Positions 16,737-24,820 of a stretch of 64,000 nucleotides of DNA are shown here, one piece after another. Where the stretch lies: NCBI RefSeq assembly GCF_004187715.1, contig NZ_QZWF01000021.1, positions 30,886 through 94,885 of the forward strand, in the 5' to 3' direction. Below the pieces are notes generated by a model, which saw nothing but the letters and a program-made list of their open reading frames with translations, did no database searches and was not told the DNA's origin. Position 1 is the first letter of the stretch; the number at the start of each line of letters is the position of its first letter. The position numbers and the translations under genes were made by a program. This stretch comes from Streptomyces sp. F001. GTDB lineage: Bacteria > Actinomycetota > Actinomycetes > Streptomycetales > Streptomycetaceae.

Positions 16737-17668
16737 GCGCGTACGAAGCCGAACTCGTCGTCGACCGCCGGGAGCCCGTGGCCGACGGCGTGCTCGCCCT
16801 CACCCTCCGGCATCCGCTGGGCGAGGAGCTGCCTGTCTGGGAGCCGGGCGCCCACATCGACGTGGTGCTCGGGCCGGACCTGGAACGGCAGTACTCCCTG
16901 TGCGGGGACCCGGCGGAGCGGCACGCGTGGCGGATCGCCGTGCTCCGCGAGATCGACGGGCGTGGCGGATCGGCGTACGTGCACGCGGAGTTGAGTCGGG
17001 GCGAAAAGGTTCGGGTCCGCGGGCCGCGCAACCACTTCGCCCTCGAACCGGCTCCCCGCTACCGCTTCGTCGCGGGTGGCATCGGCATCACGCCGATCCT
17101 GCCGATGCTGGCCGCGGCGGAGGCGGCGGGCGCGGAGTGGACCCTGCTGTACGGGGGGCGTACGCGCAACTCGATGGCGTTCACCGAGGAGTTGGGCCGC
17201 TACGGGGACAGGGTCACGATCGCTCCGCAGGACGAGACCGGGCTACTGGACCTGGCCCCGGTTCTCGACGGCCTGCCCGACGGCACGCTCGTCTACTGCT
17301 GCGGGCCCGAGCCGCTGCTGGACGCGGTGGAGGCGGGCTGCTCCGGGGGCGTGTTGCGCGTGGAGCGGTTCCGGGCCAGGGAGCAGGAGACCGGCCCGGA
17401 CGGCGAGTTCGAGGTGGTGCTGGAGCGCACCGGTCGCACCCTCACCGTCCCCCGGGGCGTCTCCGTGCTCGACACCGTGCGGGCCTCAGGCATCGAGGTG
17501 CTCTACTCCTGCACCGAGGGAACCTGCGGGACCTGTGAGACGGACGTTCTCGACGGCACGCCGGACCACCGCGACTCGGTGCTCACGGACGAGGAGCGTA
17601 CGGCCGGCGAGACGATGATGATCTGTGTGTCCCGCTGCCGGGGAGCGCGGCTGGTGCTGGACCTCTGA
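16733..17668 (+). CDS. vanB: Vanillate O-demethylase-type oxidoreductase (VanB), ferredoxin reductase
   Basis: 311 aa; RBS GAGGAAA. It has an FMN-binding domain (LERQYSLCGDP), an NAD-binding domain (FVAGGIGITPILPML, the conserved GGIGITP), and a C-terminal plant-type [2Fe-2S] domain with Cys in YSCTEGTCGTCETDV and MMICVSRC. This is the phthalate-dioxygenase-reductase architecture that passes NADH electrons to the Rieske oxygenase. It overlaps the preceding 56-aa gene by ATGA and ends 4 bp before the convergent marR. Confidence 0.9.
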   Translation: MSAYEAELVVDRREPVADGVLALTLRHPLGEELPVWEPGAHIDVVLGPDLERQYSLCGDPAERHAWRIAVLREIDGRGGSAYVHAELSRGEKVRVRGPRNHFALEPAPRYRFVAGGIGITPILPMLAAAEAAGAEWTLLYGGRTRNSMAFTEELGRYGDRVTIAPQDETGLLDLAPVLDGLPDGTLVYCCGPEPLLDAVEAGCSGGVLRVERFRAREQETGPDGEFEVVLERTGRTLTVPRGVSVLDTVRASGIEVLYSCTEGTCGTCETDVLDGTPDHRDSVLTDEERTAGETMMICVSRCRGARLVLDL

Positions 17669-17671
17669 CGG

Positions 17672-18085
17672 TCACACCAGGGCATGCCAGGCCCGGGAGA
17701 CGGCAGTGCGGAACCCGTCCACCTCCTGGGCCGAGAACTCGCGGAGCATCCGCTCCTCGAGCAGGGCGACCGCCTCGGCGTGGTCGTCCAGCAGGGCGCG
17801 GCCCTCATCCGTGAGCAGGATGAGCAGTTCACGGCGGTTGTGCGGGTTGCGCTCGCGGCGGATGAGTCCCCGGGCCTGCAGGGTGCGCACCAGGTCAGCC
17901 ATGGACTGGGCGGTCACGAACGAGGCGCGGGCGAGCTGGGCGGAGGTCAGCCCGTCGTGCCGCTCGAGGACCGTGAGGGCCGTGTACTGAAGCGCCGTGA
18001 TACCGGCCGGTTTCAGCAGCTCGTCGAGGTGCGAGCGAATGGCCAGCTCGAGCCGCTTGACCAGGTAGAGCAGGGAAGGGGACAT
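17672..18085 (-). CDS. MarR-family transcriptional regulator
   Basis: 137 aa. The winged helix spans about 30-100: ITALQYTALTVLERHDGLTS, ARASFVTAQSMADLVRTLQA, RGLIRRERNPHNRRELLILL, with the family R/D-rich wing (here NPHNRRE). It is divergent from the aldehyde/alcohol dehydrogenase genes, whose promoter carries two CAGGANTCCTG dyads. MarR proteins in aromatic pathways typically release DNA on binding the aromatic acid or its CoA ester; the ligand here is unknown. Confidence 0.9.
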   Translation of the reverse strand: MSPSLLYLVKRLELAIRSHLDELLKPAGITALQYTALTVLERHDGLTSAQLARASFVTAQSMADLVRTLQARGLIRRERNPHNRRELLILLTDEGRALLDDHAEAVALLEERMLREFSAQEVDGFRTAVSRAWHALV

Positions 18086-18102
18086 GGAGCCAGCCTAGGC
18101 CA

Positions 18103-18131
18103 TTGACAGGAATCCTGATCGTCACGAGACT
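18103..18131 (+). promoter_or_regulatory. Sigma70-type promoter for the dehydrogenase operon
   Basis: TTGACA (18103-18108), 17-bp spacer, GAGACT (18126-18131). The first MarR-like dyad overlaps the -35 and the second lies just downstream of the -10, so a bound regulator would block the polymerase. Confidence 0.6.
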
Positions 18132-18162
18132 GCACTTCATCAGCTTTATCAGGATTCCTGAT
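18107..18162. promoter_or_regulatory. Two MarR-type operators
   Basis: Site 1: CAGGAATCCTG, 18107-18117 (5-bp arms, 1-nt spacer). Site 2: ATCAGGATTCCTGAT, 18148-18162 (perfect 7-bp arms, 1-nt spacer). Centres are 43 bp apart, about four helical turns, in the marR/aldehyde-dehydrogenase gap. Confidence 0.7.
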
Positions 18163-18228
18163 GGACCACGGTGGCGACGTGATGGCCCCGCGTATCCGCC
18201 GACCCGCACAGAGAGGACTCGGCAAGCC

Positions 18229-19683
18229 ATGAGCCCCCAGGAGATCGAGGACGGCCTGCTGTTCATAGGCGGCCGGTGGCGCGAGGCCTCGGACGGCGCC
18301 CGCAGGGAGGTCGTCGACCCGTCCACCGGCCGGGCAGTCGGCACCGTGGCCGAAGCGGATGCTGCCGACGTCGACGCGGCCGTCGCCGCAGCCCGCGAGG
18401 CGTTCGAGACCGGCCCCTGGGCCGCGACCAGCGGGCGGGAGCGCGCCCGGATCCTGCACCGGGTCGCCGGCCTGATCCGGGAGAACGCGGACGAACTCGT
18501 GCGGCTGGAGAGCCTCGACGTCGGCAAGCCGGTCGCCCTGTGCCGGCCCGTCGACGTGATGACCGCCGTCGAGCAGTACGAGTACTGCGCCGGGCTGGCG
18601 CAGACCCTCGACGGCGCCACCCGCGACACGCCGCTCAACGCCTTCGCCTACACCCGCCGGGAGCCGCTGGGCGTGGTTGCGGCGATCACCCCGTTCAACT
18701 TCCCGCTGATCCTGTCCAGTACGAAGATCGCGCCCGCCCTGGCGGCAGGGAACACGGTGGTGCACAAGCCCGCGGAGGACACCCCGCTCAGCGCCCTGTT
18801 CATGGCACAGCTGCTCCAGCAGGCGGGTGTTCCGGACGGGGTCCTCAACGTGGTCACCGGTTCCGGCCATGTGGCGGGCGAGGCCCTGCTCGGCCACCCG
18901 GGCGTCGACAAGATCGCCTTCACCGGGTCGACGGGCGTCGGCCGCCATGCCGCCGCCGTCGCCGGTCGTGCCCTCAAGCCGGTCACCATGGAACTCGGCG
19001 GAAACGCCGCCCACATCGTGTTCGAGGACGCCGACGTGGAGCAGGCGATCGGCGCGATCATCAAGGGATTCGTCTTCAACACCGGCCAGTTCTGCATGGG
19101 CGGGCCGCGGCTGCTGGTCGCCCGGCCGCTGTACGACACGATCCTCGGCGCCCTGGCCCAGGCCGTGCCCGGCATCCCGGTGGGCGATCCGCGTGACCCG
19201 GCCACCGTCGTCGGCCCCATGGCCGCCGTCCGGCATGTCGAGAAGGTCGAGGAGTACGTCGCCCTCGCCCGCAAGGAGGGCGGCCGCATCGTCTGCGGTG
19301 GCGAAACCCTGGACCTGAACGGCGGCTACTACTACCGGCCCACCGTCATCGCCGGCCTGGCCCCCGACTCCCGTGTCGTCCAGGAGGAGATCTTCGGCCC
19401 GGTCCTGACCGTCCAGCCCTTCGACACCGAGGACGAGGCGGTGGCCCTGGCCAACAGCACCGTCTACGGACTGGCCGCCGGCGTCCAAACCACCAATCTG
19501 GCCCGGGCCCACCGGGTCGCGGACCGTCTCCAGGCGGGCATCGTCTGGATCAACGACTGGGCGATGCTCGACCCGGCCGTGCCCTTCGGCGGCGTCAAGG
19601 ACTCCGGATACGGGCGCGAGTACGGCCCCGAAGCCCTCGCCTCCTACACCAGGACCAAGTCCGTCGTCGTCTCGCTCGACTGA
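18229..19683 (+). CDS. NAD-dependent aldehyde dehydrogenase (vanillin/benzaldehyde type)
   Basis: 484 aa from ATG 18229, RBS AGAGGA. The ALDH fold is complete: ITPFNFPLILSSTKIAPALA, cofactor loop FTGSTGVG, general base E255 (MELGGNAA), catalytic C289 (NTGQFCMGG), EEIFGPVLTV, and a normal C-terminus PFGGVKDSGYGREYG. It oxidises an aldehyde to the acid, plausibly vanillin or benzaldehyde given the VanAB-type genes and aryl-alcohol dehydrogenase nearby. First gene of the MarR-regulated pair. The exact aldehyde is inference. Confidence 0.88.
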   Translation: MSPQEIEDGLLFIGGRWREASDGARREVVDPSTGRAVGTVAEADAADVDAAVAAAREAFETGPWAATSGRERARILHRVAGLIRENADELVRLESLDVGKPVALCRPVDVMTAVEQYEYCAGLAQTLDGATRDTPLNAFAYTRREPLGVVAAITPFNFPLILSSTKIAPALAAGNTVVHKPAEDTPLSALFMAQLLQQAGVPDGVLNVVTGSGHVAGEALLGHPGVDKIAFTGSTGVGRHAAAVAGRALKPVTMELGGNAAHIVFEDADVEQAIGAIIKGFVFNTGQFCMGGPRLLVARPLYDTILGALAQAVPGIPVGDPRDPATVVGPMAAVRHVEKVEEYVALARKEGGRIVCGGETLDLNGGYYYRPTVIAGLAPDSRVVQEEIFGPVLTVQPFDTEDEAVALANSTVYGLAAGVQTTNLARAHRVADRLQAGIVWINDWAMLDPAVPFGGVKDSGYGREYGPEALASYTRTKSVVVSLD

Positions 19684-19707
19684 GCTGCACCCCCAAGGAG
19701 TCACCCC

Positions 19708-20814
19708 ATGGGCATCACCACTCGGGCAGCCGTCGTCGAGACCGGCGGCGCGCCCTTCACCCTCAGCGACATCCGTCTCGACGAACCGCGCCCCGGCGAG
19801 GTCCTGGTCAGGATGGCGGCCGCCGGCCTGTGCCACACCGACCTCGGTGTGGCGAGCGGCGCCCTGCCCTTCCCGCTGCCGGGCGTCCTCGGCCACGAGG
19901 GCGCCGGTGTCGTGGAAGCAGTGGGGCCGGGCATCACCCGCGTCGCACCGGGTGATCACGTCCTGCTGTCCTTCACCTCGTGCGGCGACTGCCGCAACTG
20001 CCTCGACGGCCACCCCGCCTACTGCGCCACCTGGCTGCAACGCAATCTCATCGGCGGCCGGCGCCCCGACGGCAGCAGCACCCTCAGCCGCGACGGCGAG
20101 CCGATCGGCGGCCACTTCTTCGGCCAGTCCTCCTTCGCCCGGCATGCCCTGGTGAGCGAGCGCAGTCTGGTCAAGGTCGACGCGGAGGTGGCGCCGGCGT
20201 CGGTGGCACCGTTGGGCTGCGGGGTCCAGACCGGCGTGGGAGCGGTCTGGAACGTCCTCGCACCGCGCGTGGGCGACACCGTCGTGGTGTTCGGTGCCGG
20301 CGCCGTGGGCCTGTCGGCCGTGATGGCGGCAGCCCTCACCCCGGCGACGACGATCATCGCCATCGACCGGGTGGCCGAGCGACTGCAGCTGGCCCGTGAC
20401 CTGGGCGCCACCCACACCGTCCACGCCGGCGAGTCCGACACCGTCGAGGCCGTCACCGACATCACCGGCGGGCAGGGAGCCGACGGGATCGTGGAGACCA
20501 CGGGCAACGTGCGGGTGGCCCGCACGGGCACCGAGGTGCTCGCCCCGCGCGGAACGCTCGTCCTCGTCGGCGCACCCCCGTTCGGGACCGACATGGCCCT
20601 CGACGTGAACGGCATGCTGCCCGGCAGGCACGTCGTCGGTCTGACCCTCGGCGACAACGAGACACAGACCGTCCTGCCCGCCCTGGTCCGGTTGGTGCGC
20701 GACGGCCGGCTGCCCGTGCACCGACTGATCACGCAGTACGCCTTCGAGGACATCGACCAGGCCAGGCAGGACATGATCGCCGGCAAGACGATCAAGCCGG
20801 TCCTGCTGTTCTGA
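19708..20814 (+). CDS. Zinc-dependent aryl-alcohol dehydrogenase
   Basis: 368 aa, RBS AAGGAG. Catalytic zinc ligands lie in GLCHTDLG and GHEGAGVVE; the structural zinc loop is CGDCRNCLDGHPAYC (four Cys). The Rossmann motif is VVVFGAGAVGLSAVMA. Closest in style to benzyl-alcohol dehydrogenases (XylB class). 24 bp after the aldehyde dehydrogenase; together they would take an aryl alcohol through the aldehyde to the acid used by the oxygenase operon. Confidence 0.88.
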   Translation: MGITTRAAVVETGGAPFTLSDIRLDEPRPGEVLVRMAAAGLCHTDLGVASGALPFPLPGVLGHEGAGVVEAVGPGITRVAPGDHVLLSFTSCGDCRNCLDGHPAYCATWLQRNLIGGRRPDGSSTLSRDGEPIGGHFFGQSSFARHALVSERSLVKVDAEVAPASVAPLGCGVQTGVGAVWNVLAPRVGDTVVVFGAGAVGLSAVMAAALTPATTIIAIDRVAERLQLARDLGATHTVHAGESDTVEAVTDITGGQGADGIVETTGNVRVARTGTEVLAPRGTLVLVGAPPFGTDMALDVNGMLPGRHVVGLTLGDNETQTVLPALVRLVRDGRLPVHRLITQYAFEDIDQARQDMIAGKTIKPVLLF

Positions 20815-20821
20815 GGACTCT

Positions 20822-22717
20822 CTACGCCGCCGCAGCGTCCGCCGGCACCTCCGCCGCCCGCTCCTCGAACTGTGTCCGGTACAGCTCCGCGTACCGTCCC
20901 CCGGCTGCCAACAGCCCCTCGTGCGTGCCCCGTTCCACGATGTGCCCCGCTTCCAGGACCAGGATCAGGTCGGCGGTGCGCACCGTGGACAGGCGGTGGG
21001 CGATGACGATGGCGGTGCGGCCCTGAAGGGCTTCGGTGAGGGCCTCCTGGACCGCCGCCTCCGAGGTGTTGTCCAGGTGGGCGGTGGCCTCGTCGAGGAC
21101 GACCACCCGCTGGCGGGCCAGGAGCAGCCGGGCGATGGTCATGCGCTGGCGTTCGCCGCCGGAGAGGCGGTAGCCGCGTTCACCGACGACCGTGTCGAGG
21201 CCGTCGGGCAGGGATCGTACGAGCTCGTCCAGGCGGGCCCGGCGCAGGGCGTCCCACAGGTCGTCGTCGGTCGCGGCGGGCCGGGCCAGCAGCAGGTTGG
21301 CGCGGACCGTGTCGTGGAACAGGTGGCCGTCCTGGGTGACCATGCCGACGGTGGCGCGCAGGGAGTCGGCGGTCAGGTCGCGGACGTCGACGCCGCCGAT
21401 GCGCACGGCGCCCTCGTCGACGTCGTAGAGGCGCGGCAGGAGCTGTGCGACGGTGGACTTGCCGGCGCCGGAGGAGCCGACGAGGGCGACGGTCCGCCCG
21501 GGCTCGGCGCGGAAGGAGACGCCGCGCAGCACCTCGGCGCCACCTCGGGTGTCGAGGGACGCCACCTCCTCCAGAGAGGCGAGGGAGACCTTCTCGGCGG
21601 AGGGGTAGCCGAAGCGCACATCGTCGAACTCCACCGCCACCGGGCCGTCGGGCACCTCGACGGCGTCCGGCCTGTCCTCGATGAGCGGCTTCAGGTCGAG
21701 TACCTCGAAGACCCGCTCGAAGCTGACAAGGGCGCTCATCACCTCCACGCGTGCCCCGGCGAGCGCGGTGAGCGGCGCGTACAGCCGGGTCAGCAGCAGG
21801 GCGAGGGAGACGACGGCGCCCGCTTCCAGGGTGCCGCGCAGGGCGAACCAGCCGCCGAGGCCGTAGACCAGGGCCAGCGCCAGGGCCGAGACCAAGGTGA
21901 GCGCGGTGATGAACGCCGACTGGAGGGTCGCCGTGCGGACTCCGATGTCCGCGACCCGATGGGCCCGGGCTGCGAACTCCGCCGACTCCTGCTCGGGACG
22001 GCCGAAGAGCTTGACGAGGGTGGCGCCGGGGGCCGAGAAACGCTCGGTCATACGGGTGCCCATCGCCGCGTTCAGCGTCGCCGCCTCCCGCTGCATGCGG
22101 GCCATGCGGCTGCCCATCCGCCGGGCGGGCACCACGAACACCGGCAGCAGCACCAGCGCGAGCAGCGTGACCTGCCAGGACAGGGTGAGCATCACGGCGA
22201 GGGTGAGCACCAGCGTGACGAGGTTGCTCACCACTCCGGACAGCGTGTTGCTGAACGCCCGCTGCGCGCCGATGACGTCGTTGTTGAGACGGCTGACGAG
22301 CGCGCCCGTACGCGTGCGGGTGAAGAAGGCGACCGGCATGCGCTGCACATGATCGAACACCGCCGTCCGCAGATCGAGGATGAGCCCCTCCCCCAGCGTC
22401 GCCGAGAGCCTGCGCCCGAGGATGCCGAGCGCCGCTTCCACGACGGCGATGAGCGCGATCAGCAGCGCGAGTCGTACGACGGTTCCCTCGTCGCCGTCCG
22501 ACACGATCGCGTCCACGACGCGGCCGGCCAGCACGGGGGTGGCGACGGCGAGCAGCGCGGTCACCACCCCGAGCAGCACGAACAGGGCGATACGGGGGCG
22601 GTGCGGGCGGGCGAACGTGCCGATGCGGCGCAGCGTGGCGCGGGCGAAGGGGCGGCGTTCCTGCTGGGCGGTCATGACGCTGTGCAGCTGCGTCCACGCC
22701 GTGGTCTCCATGCTCAT
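20822..22717 (-). CDS. ABC exporter, fused membrane and ATPase domains
   Basis: 631 aa. N-terminal six-TM exporter domain (about 30-340), then an ATPase: Walker A GSSGAGKST, Q-loop TQDGHLFHDTV, signature LSGGERQRM, Walker B VVLDEATAHLD, H-loop IAHRLSTV. Half-transporter size, so it acts as a homodimer or with a partner; no second half-transporter is adjacent. It ends 7 bp from the convergent alcohol dehydrogenase. The promoter is of MerR/SoxR type with a start point almost on the ATG, suggesting a leaderless mRNA. Alternative starts are Met3 and Met15. Confidence 0.9.
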   Translation of the reverse strand: MSMETTAWTQLHSVMTAQQERRPFARATLRRIGTFARPHRPRIALFVLLGVVTALLAVATPVLAGRVVDAIVSDGDEGTVVRLALLIALIAVVEAALGILGRRLSATLGEGLILDLRTAVFDHVQRMPVAFFTRTRTGALVSRLNNDVIGAQRAFSNTLSGVVSNLVTLVLTLAVMLTLSWQVTLLALVLLPVFVVPARRMGSRMARMQREAATLNAAMGTRMTERFSAPGATLVKLFGRPEQESAEFAARAHRVADIGVRTATLQSAFITALTLVSALALALVYGLGGWFALRGTLEAGAVVSLALLLTRLYAPLTALAGARVEVMSALVSFERVFEVLDLKPLIEDRPDAVEVPDGPVAVEFDDVRFGYPSAEKVSLASLEEVASLDTRGGAEVLRGVSFRAEPGRTVALVGSSGAGKSTVAQLLPRLYDVDEGAVRIGGVDVRDLTADSLRATVGMVTQDGHLFHDTVRANLLLARPAATDDDLWDALRRARLDELVRSLPDGLDTVVGERGYRLSGGERQRMTIARLLLARQRVVVLDEATAHLDNTSEAAVQEALTEALQGRTAIVIAHRLSTVRTADLILVLEAGHIVERGTHEGLLAAGGRYAELYRTQFEERAAEVPADAAAA

Positions 22718-22724
22718 ACGACCG

Positions 22725-22755
22725 ACCGTAGAACCTCAATCAATCTTGAGGTCAA
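22725..22755 (-). promoter_or_regulatory. MerR/SoxR-type promoter with 19-bp spacer
   Basis: On the minus strand: -35 TTGACC (22750-22755), 19-bp spacer, -10 TACGGT (22725-22730). Inside is a perfect dyad with arms ACCTCAA (22733-22739) and TTGAGGT (22746-22752). An over-long spacer with a centred dyad is the hallmark of MerR-family activation. The start point would be about 22718, next to the exporter ATG at 22717. No merR gene is in the window. Confidence 0.75.
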
Positions 22756-22778
22756 CCTCGGAGAGATGGATCGAAGAG

Positions 22779-23855
22779 ATGGATCGAGAGGGATCGGGAG
22801 AGATCGAAGTCCGCCCGCTTCCCGTACGTAAGCCGCCGTCCCCGCTTCCGCAACCCGCAGTTGATGCGGTACGGAAAACCTCTCCGAGTGTGACAGCAGT
22901 ACAACGCCCCACGGGACGGCTCCTCGGACGCATCCCCTTCCGCCTGATCCTGGGCCTGCTCCCGCTCCTCCTCGTGGCGTACCTCGCGGTGCGGCACCAT
23001 GACGTGCTCGCCGAGGGCTTCCATCACCTGGCGACGGCCCAGTGGCCGTGGCTGCTGGCCGCGGGCGGCGCCACCTGCCTGACCTGGGTCGCCATGGCGG
23101 TGACCCGGCAGGGCGCCGTCGTCGAGCGGCTGCCGGGCTTCCGGCTGCTGGCCACCCAGGTGGCGGCGATGGCGGCCAACCACATGCTGCCGACCGGACT
23201 GGGCGCGAGCGCGGTCAATCTGCGGTTCATGACGGTGTGCGGGCTGCCGCTGGCCCGCTCCTCGGCGGCATTGGCGCTCTATCTGCTCGCGGAGAGCATC
23301 GCCCGGGTCGGTCTGCTGGCCACGCTGCTCCTGCTCTTCCCCGGCGCGCTGCGGCTCGGCACCTTCCTGCCGGACGGCGCGACCGGCCCGCTGCTGCTCG
23401 GGCTCGGCGCGGCGGTACTGGTGGCGGTGGCCGTCCTCCTGCTCGTACGGCGGCTGCGCACGGCCGTCATCTCCTTTCTGCGCACGGCGCTGGGCGAGGC
23501 GCGCTCGGTGCACATGCGTCCGTCGCGGGCGCTGGCCCTGTGGGGTGGTTCGCTGGCGTTTCCCGCATTGCAGGCGGCCGGGCTGGTGGCGGTGGGGCTG
23601 GCGCTGGGGCTGGAGATACCGCTGTGGCACATGGTGGTCGCGTATCTGGCGGCGACCGTCGCCGTCGCGGTGGTGCCCACGCCGGGCGGGCTGGGCTCGG
23701 TGGAGGCGGCGCTGATCGTGGCGCTGGTGGCGGCGGGCGGGCCGGTGGCGGTGGCCACGGCCGTGGTGCTGGCGTACCGGGTCATCACGGTGTGGCTGCC
23801 GCTGCTGCCGGGGGCGTTGACGTTGGGGGCGCTGGTGCGGTTGAAGGTGATCTGA
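22779..23855 (+). CDS. Lysylphosphatidylglycerol-synthase-type integral membrane protein (UPF0104)
   Basis: 358 aa from ATG 22779. A hydrophilic N-terminal 50 residues is followed by about eight TM segments. Signature stretches: NHMLPTGLGASAVNLRFMTV, YLLAESIARVGLL and VVPTPGGLGSVEAALIVALV. These are the LPG_synthase_TM / flippase-like domain without the C-terminal aminoacyltransferase, so the role is probably lipid flipping or envelope modification, not lysyl transfer. Divergent from the ABC exporter; the MerR-type promoter lies in the shared gap. Confidence 0.8.
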   Translation: MDREGSGEIEVRPLPVRKPPSPLPQPAVDAVRKTSPSVTAVQRPTGRLLGRIPFRLILGLLPLLLVAYLAVRHHDVLAEGFHHLATAQWPWLLAAGGATCLTWVAMAVTRQGAVVERLPGFRLLATQVAAMAANHMLPTGLGASAVNLRFMTVCGLPLARSSAALALYLLAESIARVGLLATLLLLFPGALRLGTFLPDGATGPLLLGLGAAVLVAVAVLLLVRRLRTAVISFLRTALGEARSVHMRPSRALALWGGSLAFPALQAAGLVAVGLALGLEIPLWHMVVAYLAATVAVAVVPTPGGLGSVEAALIVALVAAGGPVAVATAVVLAYRVITVWLPLLPGALTLGALVRLKVI

Positions 23856-23913
23856 GGCGTGCGGCGGGCGGGGTCGCTCGCCGGCGCTCGCCAGGTGCCG
23901 CTGCGCCCACCCT

Positions 23914-23996
23914 ACTCTCGGCTTCTCCCCCACTCTCGGCTTCGCTCGAGCGGGGGACCCCCATGAGCGGGGGCCCCATGAGCGGGGGACCCCCAT
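23914..23996. repeat. GC-rich intergenic repeat cluster
   Basis: Two copies of ACTCTCGGCTTC (23914 and 23932), then three copies of ATGAGCGGGGG/GAGCGGGGGACCCCC-like units at 23948, 23965 and 23980. Each can fold on itself (GGGGG/CCCCC). They lie between the membrane protein and the crotonase gene and may act as a terminator or be a dispersed repeat family. Confidence 0.65.
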
Positions 23997-24053
23997 CGCC
24001 CCAGCGGCACGACTGCCCGCAGCTACGTACGCCAGGACCGGTAACGTTCCAGC

Positions 24054-24818
24054 ATGCCGGTACGCATCGAGCGCCAAGGGCCCGTCACCACCGTCGTCCT
24101 CTCCCGTCCCGAGGTCCGCAACGCGGTGGACGGTCCGACGGCGGCCGAACTCGCCGCCGCCTTCCGGGAGTTCGAGTCGGACGACACGGCGCGGGTGGCG
24201 GTGCTGTGGGGCGAGGGCGGCACGTTCTGCGCGGGAGCCGACCTCAAGGCGCTCGGCACCGAGCGCGGCAACCAGGTCACGGAGGACGGCGACGGCCCGA
24301 TGGGGCCGACACGGATGCGGCTGTCGAAGCCGGTGATCGCCGCGGTGGCCGGACATGCCGTCGCCGGGGGCCTGGAGCTGGCCCTGTGGTGCGATCTGCG
24401 GGTCGCCGAGGAGGACGCCGTCTTCGGGGTGTTCTGCCGCCGCTGGGGCGTCCCGCTCATCGACGGCGGTACGGTACGGCTGCCCCGGCTGATCGGCACG
24501 AGCCGCGCTCTGGACATGATCCTCACGGGACGGCCGGTCCCGGCCGGCGAGGCGTACGAGATGGGACTCGCCAACCGCCTCGTCCCCACCGGCACCGCCC
24601 GCGTCGCCGCCGAGGAACTGGCCGCCACGATCGCCCGCTTCCCCCAGCCCTGTCTGCGCTCCGACCGTGCGTCCGTCCTGGAGCAGGACGGCCTGGACGA
24701 GCAGACCGCGATGCGCGGTGAACTCCGGTACGGCATGGGCGTGTTGGCGCAGAGCCTGGAGGGCGCGGCGCGGTTCGCCTCGGGCGCGGGGCGGCACGGC
24801 GCCTTCACGGACGACTGA
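24054..24818 (+). CDS. Enoyl-CoA hydratase/isomerase (crotonase) family protein
   Basis: 254 aa, normal length. Crotonase fold: the first oxyanion-hole strand is FCAGADLKAL, the second AVAGHAVAGGLELALWCDLR. The helix following holds VFGVFCRRWGVPLIDGGTVR; typical hydratase catalytic Glu pairs are not clear (GVFCRRWGVPLIDGG replaces the PExxLG pattern), so isomerase or other CoA-ester chemistry is as likely as hydration. It stands alone, convergent with the operon ending at 24821. Confidence 0.85.
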   Translation: MPVRIERQGPVTTVVLSRPEVRNAVDGPTAAELAAAFREFESDDTARVAVLWGEGGTFCAGADLKALGTERGNQVTEDGDGPMGPTRMRLSKPVIAAVAGHAVAGGLELALWCDLRVAEEDAVFGVFCRRWGVPLIDGGTVRLPRLIGTSRALDMILTGRPVPAGEAYEMGLANRLVPTGTARVAAEELAATIARFPQPCLRSDRASVLEQDGLDEQTAMRGELRYGMGVLAQSLEGAARFASGAGRHGAFTDD

Positions 24819-24820
24819 GC

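Noticed and set aside
18013..20721. 902-codon minus-strand frame opposite the dehydrogenases
   Set aside because: Antisense artefact over two complete, motif-bearing enzymes.
15505..20814. Secondary-metabolite tailoring cluster
   Set aside because: No synthase, carrier protein or other biosynthetic core; the gene set is a standard aromatic catabolic one.
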